Below are positions 8,865 to 17,312 of a DNA stretch of 64,000 nucleotides, in pieces. The notes beneath the pieces are model-generated. The model saw only the letters and a program-made list of their open reading frames with translations. It did not search any database and had not been told where the DNA came from. The stretch is from Stenotrophomonas tumulicola. GTDB taxonomy: Bacteria; Pseudomonadota; Gammaproteobacteria; Xanthomonadales; Xanthomonadaceae. The position numbers and the translations under genes are program-made. Location: positions 1 through 64,000 of the forward strand of contig NZ_JACGXS010000012.1 of assembly GCF_014117215.1 (NCBI RefSeq). The letters run 5' to 3'. How positions within the stretch are numbered: position 1 is the stretch's first letter; every line of letters starts with the position of its first letter.

Positions 8865-8888
8865 CCTCATTGCATATCGGCATTGAGG
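8865..8888 (-). promoter_or_regulatory. Hairpin occluding the metE ribosome-binding site
   Basis: In the transcript CCTCAATGC pairs with GCAATGAGG around a six-base loop, with a single A-A mismatch. The GAGG of the 3' arm is the apparent Shine-Dalgarno sequence, ten bases before the metE ATG. This would act as a translational expression platform for the upstream cobalamin riboswitch. The link between aptamer and hairpin is inferred. Confidence 0.55.
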
Positions 8889-9084
8889 AACGAAGGAACC
8901 GCACGGCGCGGCGCGTGCCGTCGCCGGTACGCGCATGCCCTGCCAGCGACCTTCGCCCCCGCGGGCGAACCGGATGCCGTGGTCAGGCGCACGTGCCGAC
9001 GCGCCCTGCAGGCAGCAGGACGACATGGGCCGGGCAACCTCCCCGCGGAGATTCCAGGTCGAATCGAGGGACGGTCGTGTCCCC

Positions 9085-9262
9085 CGGCCGGGGCCGGTAT
9101 TCGGGCTGTTGGACGCGGGCCGCCAAGCCCACCTACTGTCCGTCGCTTCCCAGGCACGCAGGCCCAGTGCTGTTGACGGAGGTCGTTTCCATTCACCGCT
9201 GCGGGGCAGCTCCGGAATGGGCGCGCAAGGCGCCTTCACCGGATTCCCGTTTAATTCCATCC
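9085..9262 (-). promoter_or_regulatory. Cobalamin (AdoCbl) riboswitch upstream of metE
   Basis: On the minus strand the conserved cobalamin-riboswitch segments occur in order: TTAAACGGGAATCCGGTG at the 5' end, GCTGCCCCGCAGCGGTG in the core, CACTGGGCCTGCGTGCCTGG followed by GGGAAG in the P6/J6 region, and the B12-box-like AGCCCGAATACCGGCC at 9092-9107. The order and spacing match the family. Its position ahead of metE is a classical target. About 230 bases of leader separate the aptamer from the start codon. Confidence 0.88.
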
Positions 9263-9384
9263 CTTCATGCAGATGAAGAGATGAACACCTTCGGCCCACA
9301 CAAGGTAGGCGCTTGTGCTGCGGTGGTCAAGCGGTAAACACAGAGGCCGCAGCGTGGCTTCCCGCACCGGCGGCGATGCCGGGG
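9263..9384. other. Intergenic spacer between tonB end and the metE riboswitch
   Basis: About 120 bases holding the presumed metE promoter, which reads on the minus strand. A GCACCGGC...GCCGGTGC inverted repeat (9364-9371 with 9390-9397) overlaps the tonB 3' end. Nothing else is recognisable. Confidence 0.4.
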
Positions 9385-10113
9385 TTACTGCCGGTGCAGG
9401 AAGAACTCCACCGGCACCATCACTTCCACCGGGTTGCCGGGAACATCGTCCGGCGGCGCCGGCAGCGGACTGCCGCGCTGCACCGTGGCCAGGGTTTCCT
9501 CATCCAGCAGCAGGTGGCCGCTGCTGCGCCCGATGCGCACGTTGCTGGCATTGCCTTGCCGGTCCACGGCGAAGCGTACATAGGCCACGCCCTGCTGGCG
9601 CAGCCGCTCGGCCTGGCGCGGATAGCGCCGGTACTGCTGCAGGTGGCCCAGCAGCAGGCCCTGCCAGCTGACCACCGCATCCCCGCGCACGCCGCTCACT
9701 GTCTGCGCAGCGGCATGGCGCTGCGAGGCATCTGCCTGCACGTCCGGTGGCGCCGACGACTGCGCCACGTCGTGCTGGTCGGTCGGTTCGTCCTCGCGCT
9801 GTTCGTCGCGGCGCAAGGTGGCGTCCGCTTCCTCGGCGTCGTCGGGCGGCAGGTCGATCTTCGCCACCGGCCTGGGTTGCGGGCGATGCTGTTCGCGCTG
9901 CAGCGGGCCCGGTGGCAGCTCGCGCGGAGGTGCGGGCGGTGCTTCCGGCCGTGCAGCCAGTTCCACCATCAGGGCTTCCGGTGGCAGTTCGGTGGGCACG
10001 TCCGGTGCGTGTGCGTTCCACCACAACGCCAGCGCGATCCCTGCTGCATGCACGCCGAGCACGATGGCCAGGCTGGTCGACCAGCGCAGCAGCCCGCAGC
10101 GGTTGCTGCTCAT
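9385..10113 (-). CDS. tonB: TonB energy-transducing protein of the heme-uptake operon
   Basis: A 242-residue TonB homologue with an N-terminal membrane anchor (SLAIVLGVHAAGIALALWW), a long proline/acid-rich periplasmic linker (residues about 35-140) and a C-terminal TonB domain (LLLGHLQQYRRYPRQAERLRQQGVAYVRFAVDRQGN). It couples the proton-motive force through ExbBD to the outer-membrane receptor. Its ATG overlaps the exbD stop by four bases, and it is the last gene of the transcript that also carries the heme receptor, so it is probably a dedicated TonB. Confidence 0.93.
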   Translation of the reverse strand: MSSNRCGLLRWSTSLAIVLGVHAAGIALALWWNAHAPDVPTELPPEALMVELAARPEAPPAPPRELPPGPLQREQHRPQPRPVAKIDLPPDDAEEADATLRRDEQREDEPTDQHDVAQSSAPPDVQADASQRHAAAQTVSGVRGDAVVSWQGLLLGHLQQYRRYPRQAERLRQQGVAYVRFAVDRQGNASNVRIGRSSGHLLLDEETLATVQRGSPLPAPPDDVPGNPVEVMVPVEFFLHRQ

Positions 10114-10535
10114 GGTGCCTGCTGTTCCAGCCCGACCAGGGCGACCTTGCGGTAGCCGGCATCACGCAGTGCATTCATCGCCTGCATCAGGTCGCCGTAG
10201 GCGACGGCCCGGTCGGCACGCAGGTAGATGCGTTGCCCGGTATCAGCGCCGGTCAAGGCATCCAGTGCCGGCTTGAGGCCGCCGGCGCGTACCGGCTGGT
10301 CGTTCAATACCAGCGACAGGTCGGCCTGCACGGTGAGGAACAGCGGCTGCTCATCGCGCGGCTGCGGCTGCGCATTGCTGGCCGGCAACTGCACCGGGGT
10401 GTCCACGGTGGCCAACGGCGCGGCCACCATGAAGATGATCAGCAACACCAGCATCACGTCGATGAAAGGGGTGACGTTGATCGCGTGGCTTTCTTCCGGC
10501 GCATCATCGTCATCGCGTGCGGTCTTGATCGCCAT
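10110..10535 (-). CDS. exbD: ExbD biopolymer transport protein
   Basis: About 141 residues with one N-terminal membrane helix carrying the essential Asp ([20 protein letters not shown]) and a periplasmic C-terminal domain ending [20 protein letters not shown]. The chosen ATG at 10535 starts [11 protein letters not shown]; the frame continues 15 codons upstream. It lies 10 bases after exbB and overlaps tonB by an ATGA. Confidence 0.94.
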   Translation of the reverse strand: MAIKTARDDDDAPEESHAINVTPFIDVMLVLLIIFMVAAPLATVDTPVQLPASNAQPQPRDEQPLFLTVQADLSLVLNDQPVRAGGLKPALDALTGADTGQRIYLRADRAVAYGDLMQAMNALRDAGYRKVALVGLEQQAP

Positions 10536-10545
10536 GGCTTCGGCC

Positions 10546-11268
10546 TCAGTGCGCGGTGCGCGCGCTGGCGATGGCGGCACGGTCCAGGTCGCGCGACACC
10601 AACTGCTGCACGGCGGCGGAAAGATCGCCCATCAGCGTGCGGATGCCGGCCAGCACCCGGGTGAAGTGGTTGTAGACCACCACCGCCGGAATGGCGGCGA
10701 CCAGCCCCAGCGCGGTGGCCAGCAGCGCTTCGGCGATACCCGGTGCAACCACCGCAAGGTTGGTGGTGTTGGCCTGTGCGATGCCGACGAAGCTGTTCAT
10801 GATGCCCCACACCGTGCCGAACAGGCCGACGAACGGGGCGATGGCGCCGATGCTGGCGAGCAGGCCGATACCGCTGCGCAGCTGCCGTGCATGCTGCAGT
10901 TCGATGCGCTCCAGCCGCGACGCCACGCGTTCCTTGATTCCCTCCGGCACGGCGGCGTCATGCGACAGGCGCAGTTCATTGCATGCCGCTTCGACCAGTG
11001 CGTTGGCCGCGCCATGGTCGAAGCTGGCGTCGCCGCCATGGGGCGGCAACCGGGCCGCTTCCAGCAGCCGTGCGCGCGCCTGGCGCAGTTGCCGGGCGTG
11101 GCGGCCCAGCTCCCAGCTCTTGGCCAGCAATATGGTCCAGGTGGCGATGGATGCCACGGCCAGGCCGATCATCACCGTTTTGACCACGGTGTCGGCGGCG
11201 AGATACATGCCCCAGGGCGTGAGGTGGGTGGGAATGGCAGTGGCAGCAAGCAAGGGGGGCAGTGGCAT
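10546..11268 (-). CDS. exbB: ExbB proton-channel protein
   Basis: A 240-residue MotA/TolQ/ExbB family protein with three membrane segments: [22 protein letters not shown] near residue 25, [25 protein letters not shown] and [26 protein letters not shown] near the C terminus. The last two carry the family signature. With ExbD it forms the proton-driven motor for TonB. The open frame runs 112 codons further upstream into the preceding gene and is not supported as protein. Confidence 0.94.
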   Translation of the reverse strand: MPLPPLLAATAIPTHLTPWGMYLAADTVVKTVMIGLAVASIATWTILLAKSWELGRHARQLRQARARLLEAARLPPHGGDASFDHGAANALVEAACNELRLSHDAAVPEGIKERVASRLERIELQHARQLRSGIGLLASIGAIAPFVGLFGTVWGIMNSFVGIAQANTTNLAVVAPGIAEALLATALGLVAAIPAVVVYNHFTRVLAGIRTLMGDLSAAVQQLVSRDLDRAAIASARTAH

Positions 11269-11323
11269 GGCGGGGTCGCAGGTTGGGGCGGTGCGGTGCG
11301 CAGGTGGCACCGTGCGGCAGGAA

Positions 11324-11716
11324 TCAATCAGGGGAAGACGAAGCAGAGGGCGGCAGCGGCTGCGGCGCCGGTCGTGACAGCACGAAGGCGGCACTGGCGC
11401 CGAAGAACAGGCCGACACCCAGCAGCAGCGGCCAGGACGGCCGCGCGCCCCAGCAGAACAGGCCAAAACCCAGCGCCATTCCTGCGCTGGCGAAGGCCTT
11501 GCCCTTGCCGCTGACCGCGCCTTGTTCGCGCCACAGGCGCAACGCGGGGCCGTAGCGCGGGTGCTGCAGCAGCATCCGTTCGAACTTCGGCGAACTTCGG
11601 GCAAAGCAGCCCACGGCCAGGATCAGGAAGATGGTGGTGGGCATCACCGGCAGCAGCGCGCCGATCACCCCCAAGGCGACCATCAGCCAACCCAGGCAGA
11701 ACCACAGCCAGCGCAT
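11324..11716 (-). CDS. DUF454 (YbaN-like) inner-membrane protein
   Basis: About 130 residues. It begins MRWLWFCLGWLMVALGVIGALLPVMPTTIF, the strongly conserved DUF454 opening, followed by FARSSPKFERMLLQHPRYGPALRLWREQGA and two more hydrophobic segments. I chose the ATG at 11716. An upstream ATG at 11785 is in frame but would overlap the heme oxygenase gene. It is embedded in the heme operon between heme oxygenase and exbB; the family's function is unknown. Confidence 0.85.
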   Translation of the reverse strand: MRWLWFCLGWLMVALGVIGALLPVMPTTIFLILAVGCFARSSPKFERMLLQHPRYGPALRLWREQGAVSGKGKAFASAGMALGFGLFCWGARPSWPLLLGVGLFFGASAAFVLSRPAPQPLPPSASSSPD

Positions 11717-11762
11717 CAGCGCGGCCCGTTTCCGGCTGCATCGCAGCGGGCGATGCCTGCCA

Positions 11763-12347
11763 TCACGCGAACTCTTCTTCGACATGGCCGTGCACGCTGC
11801 GGAATGCAGCGTCGGCGGCGTCGATCACCTGCTGTTCCTGTCCAGCGCTGAGCACCACGCTGTCCAGCGCAGCGGTGAACTCGCGCCAGTGGCGGGCGGC
11901 GCCATCCGGGTGCGCGGCCAGGTGGCGGGCGCCGAAGCCGGCATCCAGGCCCAGCTTGGCGGCCATCTTGTAGAGGATGGTGCCGCCCAGGTTGGAGCCT
12001 TCGGCCACGTACAGCCAGCCCAGCGCAACCGGCAGCGGCAGGTCGGGCTGCAGCGGTGCCGCGGCGGCCGTGGGAAGTGCCTGTTCCAGGTCGACCAGGT
12101 CGCGGCTGATCTGCGGCAGGCGGCGGCGGCCTTCCAGGTCCGGCAGCAATGCGTCCAGTCCGGGGCTGTCGTACAGCGCGTCGATATCGCGATGGAAGCG
12201 GTACTGCACCCGTACGAAGCGGGCGAACTGCCCGCGGCTGGCGAAGATGTCGCCGGCCATGATGCGCTTGTCCAGCGCGCCGTGGCTGTCTCGGGTGGCG
12301 GCCTTCAGGCGCTGGCTTCGGGTTTCGGTGGCGGTTTCGATGGTCAT
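11763..12347 (-). CDS. hemO: Heme oxygenase (biliverdin-producing, bacterial HemO/PigA type)
   Basis: A 194-residue enzyme that opens imported heme to biliverdin, CO and ferrous iron. The proximal heme ligand is probably His22 (ATRDSHGALDKRIM), and the distal-helix motif WLYVAEGSNLGGTILYK is intact. The ATG at 12347 gives the usual length for bacterial heme oxygenases. It follows the TonB receptor by about 110 bases that contain a strong hairpin, and precedes the DUF454-exbBD-tonB genes, so heme degradation is physically linked to heme import. Confidence 0.93.
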   Translation of the reverse strand: MTIETATETRSQRLKAATRDSHGALDKRIMAGDIFASRGQFARFVRVQYRFHRDIDALYDSPGLDALLPDLEGRRRLPQISRDLVDLEQALPTAAAAPLQPDLPLPVALGWLYVAEGSNLGGTILYKMAAKLGLDAGFGARHLAAHPDGAARHWREFTAALDSVVLSAGQEQQVIDAADAAFRSVHGHVEEEFA

Positions 12348-12426
12348 GGTGCGTCGTGCAGGAGGGGGAGTGGAACGGCAGGTGGGGCATCTGCCGCGTC
12401 GGCAATCGCGGGAATGCCACGCAGGC

Positions 12427-12450
12427 GCCGGGGGCATCGTGGCCCCCGGC
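12427..12450 (-). terminator. Perfect 9-bp hairpin between receptor and heme oxygenase genes
   Basis: GCCGGGGGC / GCCCCCGGC with a six-base loop, 10 bases after the receptor stop codon on the minus strand. It lacks a U tract, so it may act as a partial terminator or a transcript-stabilising element that sets different receptor and enzyme levels. Confidence 0.5.
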
Positions 12451-12460
12451 ACGGTGCGGC

Positions 12461-15373
12461 TCAGTAGCGGTAGGTCAGGGCCAGCCGCGCGGTGCGGCCT
12501 GGCGCCGGCATCACGCCCAGCGCCAGCGGGTCCAGGTAGTAGCGGTCGGTCAGATTGTCCACGTTGAAGTCCACGGCGAACTGCTCGCTGGCCTTCCAGC
12601 TGGCGAACACATCGACGATGGTCGCCGGACGGTACAGCTGCTGGATCGCCGACAGGCCGACGTTCCATTCCTTGTCCAGCTTGCTGATCGGGCCGGCGTT
12701 GTGGATCACCCGGGTGCCGAAGGTCAGGCGTTTGTCGAACAGGCGTGCGCCCAGGGTGGCGTTGACGTTGTAGCGCGGTGGGTTCTGCGTGTTGCTGTAG
12801 GACCCTTCGAAACCGCCGTCGACGCAGTCCGGGGTGTTCTGCAGTTCGACGATGCCACGCGTGGTGCCATAGGCGCGGCGCTCGGCGGCGATGTCCGGGG
12901 CACAGGTCTTGGCTTCGATGTAGTAGTGCGCGGACAGATCGGCGAACAGTATCCCGCTGTCGTAGCTGGACTGCAGCTCCAGGCCGGAGACCTTGAAACG
13001 GTCGACGTTGCGGATCAGCCCGGCCGACAGCGTGCGGTAATCACGGGTGATCAGGTCGTCGATGCGGGTGTTGAAGTAGGCAAGCTTCAGCGCCGCCTGG
13101 TCGCCTTCGGTGAACACGCCACGGGCCACGGTGCTGGCACCCACTTCCCAGGTAGCGGCGCGTTCGGGCTTGAGCTCGGCGGTTGGCCGCGCCGCAGTGA
13201 ACAGGCCCAGGGTGGTCTCGAACAGGCTGGGCAGCTTCACGCCTTCGGCGTATTTGATGTAGACCAGCGTATCTTCGTTGAAGCGGTAGGCCACGCTGGC
13301 GGTCGGCATGAAGGCATCGTCGCGGCGGCGGATCGGCTGCGACCATGTCCAGCTGGTCGGCACCACCAGGTCTTCGGCATCGTCGGCGGAATAGAAGTTC
13401 CAGCCGGCAATGTCGGCCACGGTGCCTTTCTCGTAGGGCGAGGCCAGCAGCGACGCTTCGGTGAACTGGCCGTTGGCATCGGGATACCAGTTCAGCATGG
13501 CGATGCGGTCGGCGCGCCATGCCGGCAGGCTGGGATCGCCATCGAGCAGCTGGGTGTAGCGGTACTGGCCGATCACCTCTTCGCCGGCCACCGTCGCCAG
13601 GCGGTTGCGGTCATGCACGCTGACCCGGTTGTAGCGGCCGCCCAGCAGCACTTCCCAGTGCTCGTCCGGCTGCCACTTCAGCGACGCGACCGCGCTGGAT
13701 TCCCGACGCGCCGCGTTGCGCAGGAAACGGTTGTTGACCAGGTCGTCATGCATGATCGGCGAATGCGGGCCGGGGCCGACGTCTTCGTCGCTGTAGGACA
13801 GGCCGTAGTCCAGCGTGAACAGGCCGGCCGCAGTGGAGAAGTGGCTGGTATTGCCCACGTCCAGGCCCAGCCGTTCCTGGCTCAGTTCGTTGCGGTAGGC
13901 ATCCTTGTAGCCGGGATCTTCGTTGAATGTCGGGCCGTCATACCATTCGGTGCGGCGGTCGAAGTACCACGGGGTGATGCCGGTCAGGCCGTTGTACATC
14001 AGGCTGTCGGCCTGGGTGTACCAGAGGTTGGCCTTCACATCGAACAGGTCGTTGTCCGGATTGAAACGGTAGCGCAGGTTCCATGCATCCATGTCGACGT
14101 GGCCGGGGTCCCATTGCGGTACGCGGTCGCGATCGACGCGGATGATCTGCGAGGCCATGATTTCGCCGGCCGTGCCTTCGTAGCGGCGGTAGCCTGCTTC
14201 CAGGGTCTGGTCGTCGTCGATGCGCCAAGTGCCCTTGAGCAGGAACGATTCCGATCGCGAGGAGGTGTTGAACACTTCGGTGTCCGGCGGGTTCAGCGGT
14301 GCCAGCGTGCGCCGGGTCTGCGGGAAGTCCTCATAGCCATGCTTGCCGGAGAAGTAGTTGCCGTTCTCGCGCCAGGCATAGGCGGCCACCAGGTCGAAGC
14401 GATCCCAGTGGCGGGCGGCGGCCAGGTTGAAGAACTGGCTGCCGAGCGCGCTGCGATCGGTACGCGGCACGGCGCTGTAGGGCGGCACGTTGTTGGAACT
14501 GCCGCTGGCCATGCCGGTGCGCACGCGCAGGCCGCTGTCGCGACCTTCGCGCAGCACGTCGTCGATCTTCAGCGTTTCCATCTCCACCACGCCGCCGATG
14601 CCGCCGGAGGCATTGACGCCCAGCGTCGGTCCCTTGCTGATGGTGATGCTGGAAATCAGGTCCGGGTCCAGGTAGCTGCGTTGCGACTGGCCGGCGTAAC
14701 CGCGGTAGGTATCCATGGTCGACTGGCCACCGTCGATGATCACCGGTACCCGGCTCTGGCCCTGGATGCCGCGGATGTTCACGTCCAGCGCGTTGGCCAC
14801 GCGCGGGTCACCGGCGGTGACACCGGCCACGCCCTTCACCACGTCGGCGGTGGACGTGCCGCGGAAGCGTTCGATGGTGTCGCGCGGGATATAGGCGCTG
14901 GAACCTGCGTTGCGGTACACGTCCAGCGCACGTGCCTGCGCGCTGCCGCCATCGCTGGCATTGCCGGCCACGCTCAGTGCATCGGTGACGATCACATCGC
15001 CATCGGCGCCGGGTGCGCGCTCCAGGCTGACCGCATCGGCGCCGACCCGGCGCGCGACCAGCCCGCTACCCTGCAGCAGGCGGGCCAGCGCAGCCTGTGC
15101 GTCCAGTTCGCCGTTGACCGCGCTGGACTGCACGCCGTTGGCCAGGGCGGCCGGATAGGCCACCTGCACGCCCGACTGGCGCATGTAGCTGCGCAGTGCG
15201 TCGGCCAGTGGCTGCGCGGGAATGTCGAAGCGGGTGGCGGCCGTGCGCATCGCGGCGCCGGAAGACTGCGCCAGCACCGGCAGTGCGGCCGGGGCGACAA
15301 GGCCGGCGGCGAACAGCGCCAGGCAAAGACGGGAGGGGCGAGGGCGGCCGCCCGCGCGGAAAGCATTACGCAT
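12461..15373 (-). CDS. TonB-dependent heme/hemoprotein outer-membrane receptor with STN signalling domain
   Basis: 970 residues. An N-terminal signal peptide (RPSRLCLALFAAGLVAPAALPVLAQ) is followed by a secretin/TonB short N-terminal domain (FDIPAQPLADALRSYMRQSGVQVAYPAAL...) that contacts the FecR-like anti-sigma. Then come the plug (STADVVKGVAGVTAGDPRVANALDVNIRGIQG) and a 22-strand-type barrel ending in an aromatic residue (LALTYRY). Motifs typical of heme receptors are partly present (ELKPERAATWEVGAS); the FRAP box is diverged (GVKLPSLFETT). The ATG at 15373 begins just before the signal peptide. The heme substrate is inferred from the downstream heme oxygenase. Confidence 0.9.
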   Translation of the reverse strand: MRNAFRAGGRPRPSRLCLALFAAGLVAPAALPVLAQSSGAAMRTAATRFDIPAQPLADALRSYMRQSGVQVAYPAALANGVQSSAVNGELDAQAALARLLQGSGLVARRVGADAVSLERAPGADGDVIVTDALSVAGNASDGGSAQARALDVYRNAGSSAYIPRDTIERFRGTSTADVVKGVAGVTAGDPRVANALDVNIRGIQGQSRVPVIIDGGQSTMDTYRGYAGQSQRSYLDPDLISSITISKGPTLGVNASGGIGGVVEMETLKIDDVLREGRDSGLRVRTGMASGSSNNVPPYSAVPRTDRSALGSQFFNLAAARHWDRFDLVAAYAWRENGNYFSGKHGYEDFPQTRRTLAPLNPPDTEVFNTSSRSESFLLKGTWRIDDDQTLEAGYRRYEGTAGEIMASQIIRVDRDRVPQWDPGHVDMDAWNLRYRFNPDNDLFDVKANLWYTQADSLMYNGLTGITPWYFDRRTEWYDGPTFNEDPGYKDAYRNELSQERLGLDVGNTSHFSTAAGLFTLDYGLSYSDEDVGPGPHSPIMHDDLVNNRFLRNAARRESSAVASLKWQPDEHWEVLLGGRYNRVSVHDRNRLATVAGEEVIGQYRYTQLLDGDPSLPAWRADRIAMLNWYPDANGQFTEASLLASPYEKGTVADIAGWNFYSADDAEDLVVPTSWTWSQPIRRRDDAFMPTASVAYRFNEDTLVYIKYAEGVKLPSLFETTLGLFTAARPTAELKPERAATWEVGASTVARGVFTEGDQAALKLAYFNTRIDDLITRDYRTLSAGLIRNVDRFKVSGLELQSSYDSGILFADLSAHYYIEAKTCAPDIAAERRAYGTTRGIVELQNTPDCVDGGFEGSYSNTQNPPRYNVNATLGARLFDKRLTFGTRVIHNAGPISKLDKEWNVGLSAIQQLYRPATIVDVFASWKASEQFAVDFNVDNLTDRYYLDPLALGVMPAPGRTARLALTYRY

Positions 15374-15526
15374 GGAAAAACCTGTGGATTGTCGAAGCCG
15401 CGGATGCGGAAAGGCCGCACCGGGGGTGCGGGCACGTTGAACGTGCATGGCGGCGGCGAGAACGTTCTGCAGTAGAGACGAACCAGGGGCGGCGTTCCCC
15501 AAGGCCAATCGCAGGTGTCGTTGTAT

Positions 15527-16504
15527 TCACTGCGCGCCGGCGGCAGCCGGACGCACGATGGCCACGCCGAGTGGCAGGCGGGTGATGCGCAGCCCGGCGC
15601 TGCTGGCCAGCGCATCCAGCGCCTGTTCCGGGCGGTCCAGCCGCAGCGCGGCGTTGACCGCGGGCAGCGTGGAAAGATCGCCGCGCACGAAGGTGGGGCC
15701 CTGGCGATAACGGCCAATGCGCTCCACCGCCACGCCGACGCTGGTGGCATCCAGCAGCAGCTCGCCCTGCCGCCAACTGGCAATCCGGTCCGGCGCCACG
15801 TCGCCAAGCCGGTTCACCTCCCTGCCACGTCCGTAGCGGGCGCGCTGGCCGGCATCCAGGTAGGTCCAGCCGCCGCCTTCGCGCGCCGCCACCCGGACCC
15901 GGCCCTGTTCGACCATCGCCTCGACCTGGTCCTCGCGCCGGGCGACGGCGAACGCGGTGGAGATGTCTTCGACCACGCCGCCGTCGGCGCTGACCTGGAA
16001 CGGACGCCGTGGATCGGCAGTGACTTCGAACCAGGCCTGGCCACGCAGCAGTTCTATGCGCCGCGTGTGCGCGCCGTAATGCACGGCGATGGCGCTTTCG
16101 GCATCAAGCACCGCGCGGCTGCCATCGGGCAGGGTGACCTCGGCGATGCCGGCGCCGCTACGATGGTCGGCCTGCAGCCGCAGCGTCGCCTCCGGCGCGA
16201 TGGCCACCAGCGCCAGCACTGCCACGCTGGCCCAGGCTGCGCGCTTCCAGCGCTGGCGCCTGCGCTGTGGTGCGGTGGCAGCCAGGCCACTGGCGCTGCG
16301 CGGGCCCAGGCTTCGCCACAGCTGCCGCTCGTACTCGAACGCGCGGCGGTGGCCCGGGAGTGCCAGCCACTGTTCGAAGGCCTGCAACTGCGCGTGCTCC
16401 ATCGCACCGGACGCCAGTGCGGCAATCCAGGCGTGGGCCTGCATGGCGAGGGCGTCGTCATCTGCGGCGGTGGTGCCGGGGGCGGTCGGTGGCTGCGGGC
16501 TCAT
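15527..16504 (-). CDS. FecR-like anti-sigma / signal-transducing membrane protein
   Basis: About 325 residues: an N-terminal cytoplasmic DUF4880-like domain (MQAHAWIAALASGAMEHAQLQAFEQWLALPGHRRAFEYE), a membrane helix near residues 90-107 (AAWASVAVLALVAIAP) and the periplasmic FecR domain (VTLPDGSRAVLDAESAIAVHY...ISTAFAVARRE). A C-terminal STN-like segment follows (ALDALASSAGLRITRLPLGVAIV). It relays occupancy of the adjacent receptor to the ECF sigma factor. ATGs at 16504 and 16570 are both plausible. Confidence 0.9.
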   Translation of the reverse strand: MSPQPPTAPGTTAADDDALAMQAHAWIAALASGAMEHAQLQAFEQWLALPGHRRAFEYERQLWRSLGPRSASGLAATAPQRRRQRWKRAAWASVAVLALVAIAPEATLRLQADHRSGAGIAEVTLPDGSRAVLDAESAIAVHYGAHTRRIELLRGQAWFEVTADPRRPFQVSADGGVVEDISTAFAVARREDQVEAMVEQGRVRVAAREGGGWTYLDAGQRARYGRGREVNRLGDVAPDRIASWRQGELLLDATSVGVAVERIGRYRQGPTFVRGDLSTLPAVNAALRLDRPEQALDALASSAGLRITRLPLGVAIVRPAAAGAQ

Positions 16505-16615
16505 GGCTGGCGGTGGAAGATCGATGGCTGTGGGGGGAATGGATGGGGTGGGGCAATGGACCGTGGTCATGGACAAGACGCCTGGCATGGCCGAGTCCCC
16601 AAGGCCGGTTGCGGT

Positions 16616-17116
16616 TCAGCGGCCACGGCGGGCCCACGACAGTCGTTGCAGGGCGCTGCGGATATGGTTTTCCACGGTGGTCACCGAAACCCGGTGGCGC
16701 TTGGCGACCTCGGCCTGGGTCAGGCCCTGCAGGCGATTGAGCTGGAACATGCTGCGGGTTGGCTCGGGCAGGTGGCTGGCTGCTTCCAGCACCCGCTGCA
16801 GTTCGTCCTGGGCCATCACCTGTTCTTCGGTGGACAGCACTTCATCCGGACCCCACAGGTAGTGCTCGGCCAGCAGCCGGGTGCGGCGGGTGTGCTCGCG
16901 GCCATGGTCGGTGGCCAGGTTTGCCGCCAGCCGGTACAGATAGGCACGCGGGTTGTCGATCTGCTGTGCGCTGTCCACCCCGCGCGCCTTGAACCACACC
17001 GACTGGATCACGTCTTCGGCGCCGTTGTCGTGGCCGAGGATGGAGCGCACCAGGCGCAGCAACGCCGGACGTTCGCGGATCAGCAGCTCGGTCAGGGTGG
17101 AGGCGTTGGACGGCAT
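16616..17116 (-). CDS. ECF RNA polymerase sigma factor (FecI-like)
   Basis: A 166-residue sigma-70 family ECF factor. Region 2 spans LLIRERPALLRLVRSILGHDNGAEDVIQSVWFKAR, and region 4 ends with the HTH GLTQAEVAKRHRVSVTTVENHIRSAL. It is first in the minus-strand heme module and followed by the anti-sigma and receptor, the standard Fec-type cell-surface-signalling order. A Fur-box-like sequence at 17178-17196 lies about 60 bases upstream, consistent with iron repression. Confidence 0.94.
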   Translation of the reverse strand: MPSNASTLTELLIRERPALLRLVRSILGHDNGAEDVIQSVWFKARGVDSAQQIDNPRAYLYRLAANLATDHGREHTRRTRLLAEHYLWGPDEVLSTEEQVMAQDELQRVLEAASHLPEPTRSMFQLNRLQGLTQAEVAKRHRVSVTTVENHIRSALQRLSWARRGR

Positions 17117-17177
17117 GGGCGGGGGGTGACAGGCGCGCGCGGAGTACGAAGGGATCTCAGGCGCGGCATGCTACCCC

Positions 17178-17196
17178 TTGAATGAGAATAAGTCAC
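17178..17196 (-). promoter_or_regulatory. Candidate Fur box
   Basis: On the minus strand this reads GTGACTTATTCTCATTCAA, which agrees by eye with about 12 of 19 positions of the pseudomonad-type Fur consensus, including the TTCTCATT core. It sits between the divergent ECF sigma gene and the patatin gene and could serve either or both. Confidence 0.55.
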
Positions 17197-17312
17197 ATTT
17201 ACCTTTCCTGTTGCCGCTCCGGATGATGGCGGGCCGGAGTGACGCATGTATCTCATTCGGTGAGAGATGCAGCGGCCATAATCGGACGCATAGGGAATGC
17301 GTGGAGGGGTAC

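Noticed and set aside
12356..15475. A 1039-codon plus-strand open frame opposite the heme receptor
   Set aside because: Antisense shadow of a high-GC gene; the receptor on the other strand has a signal peptide, STN, plug and barrel motifs.
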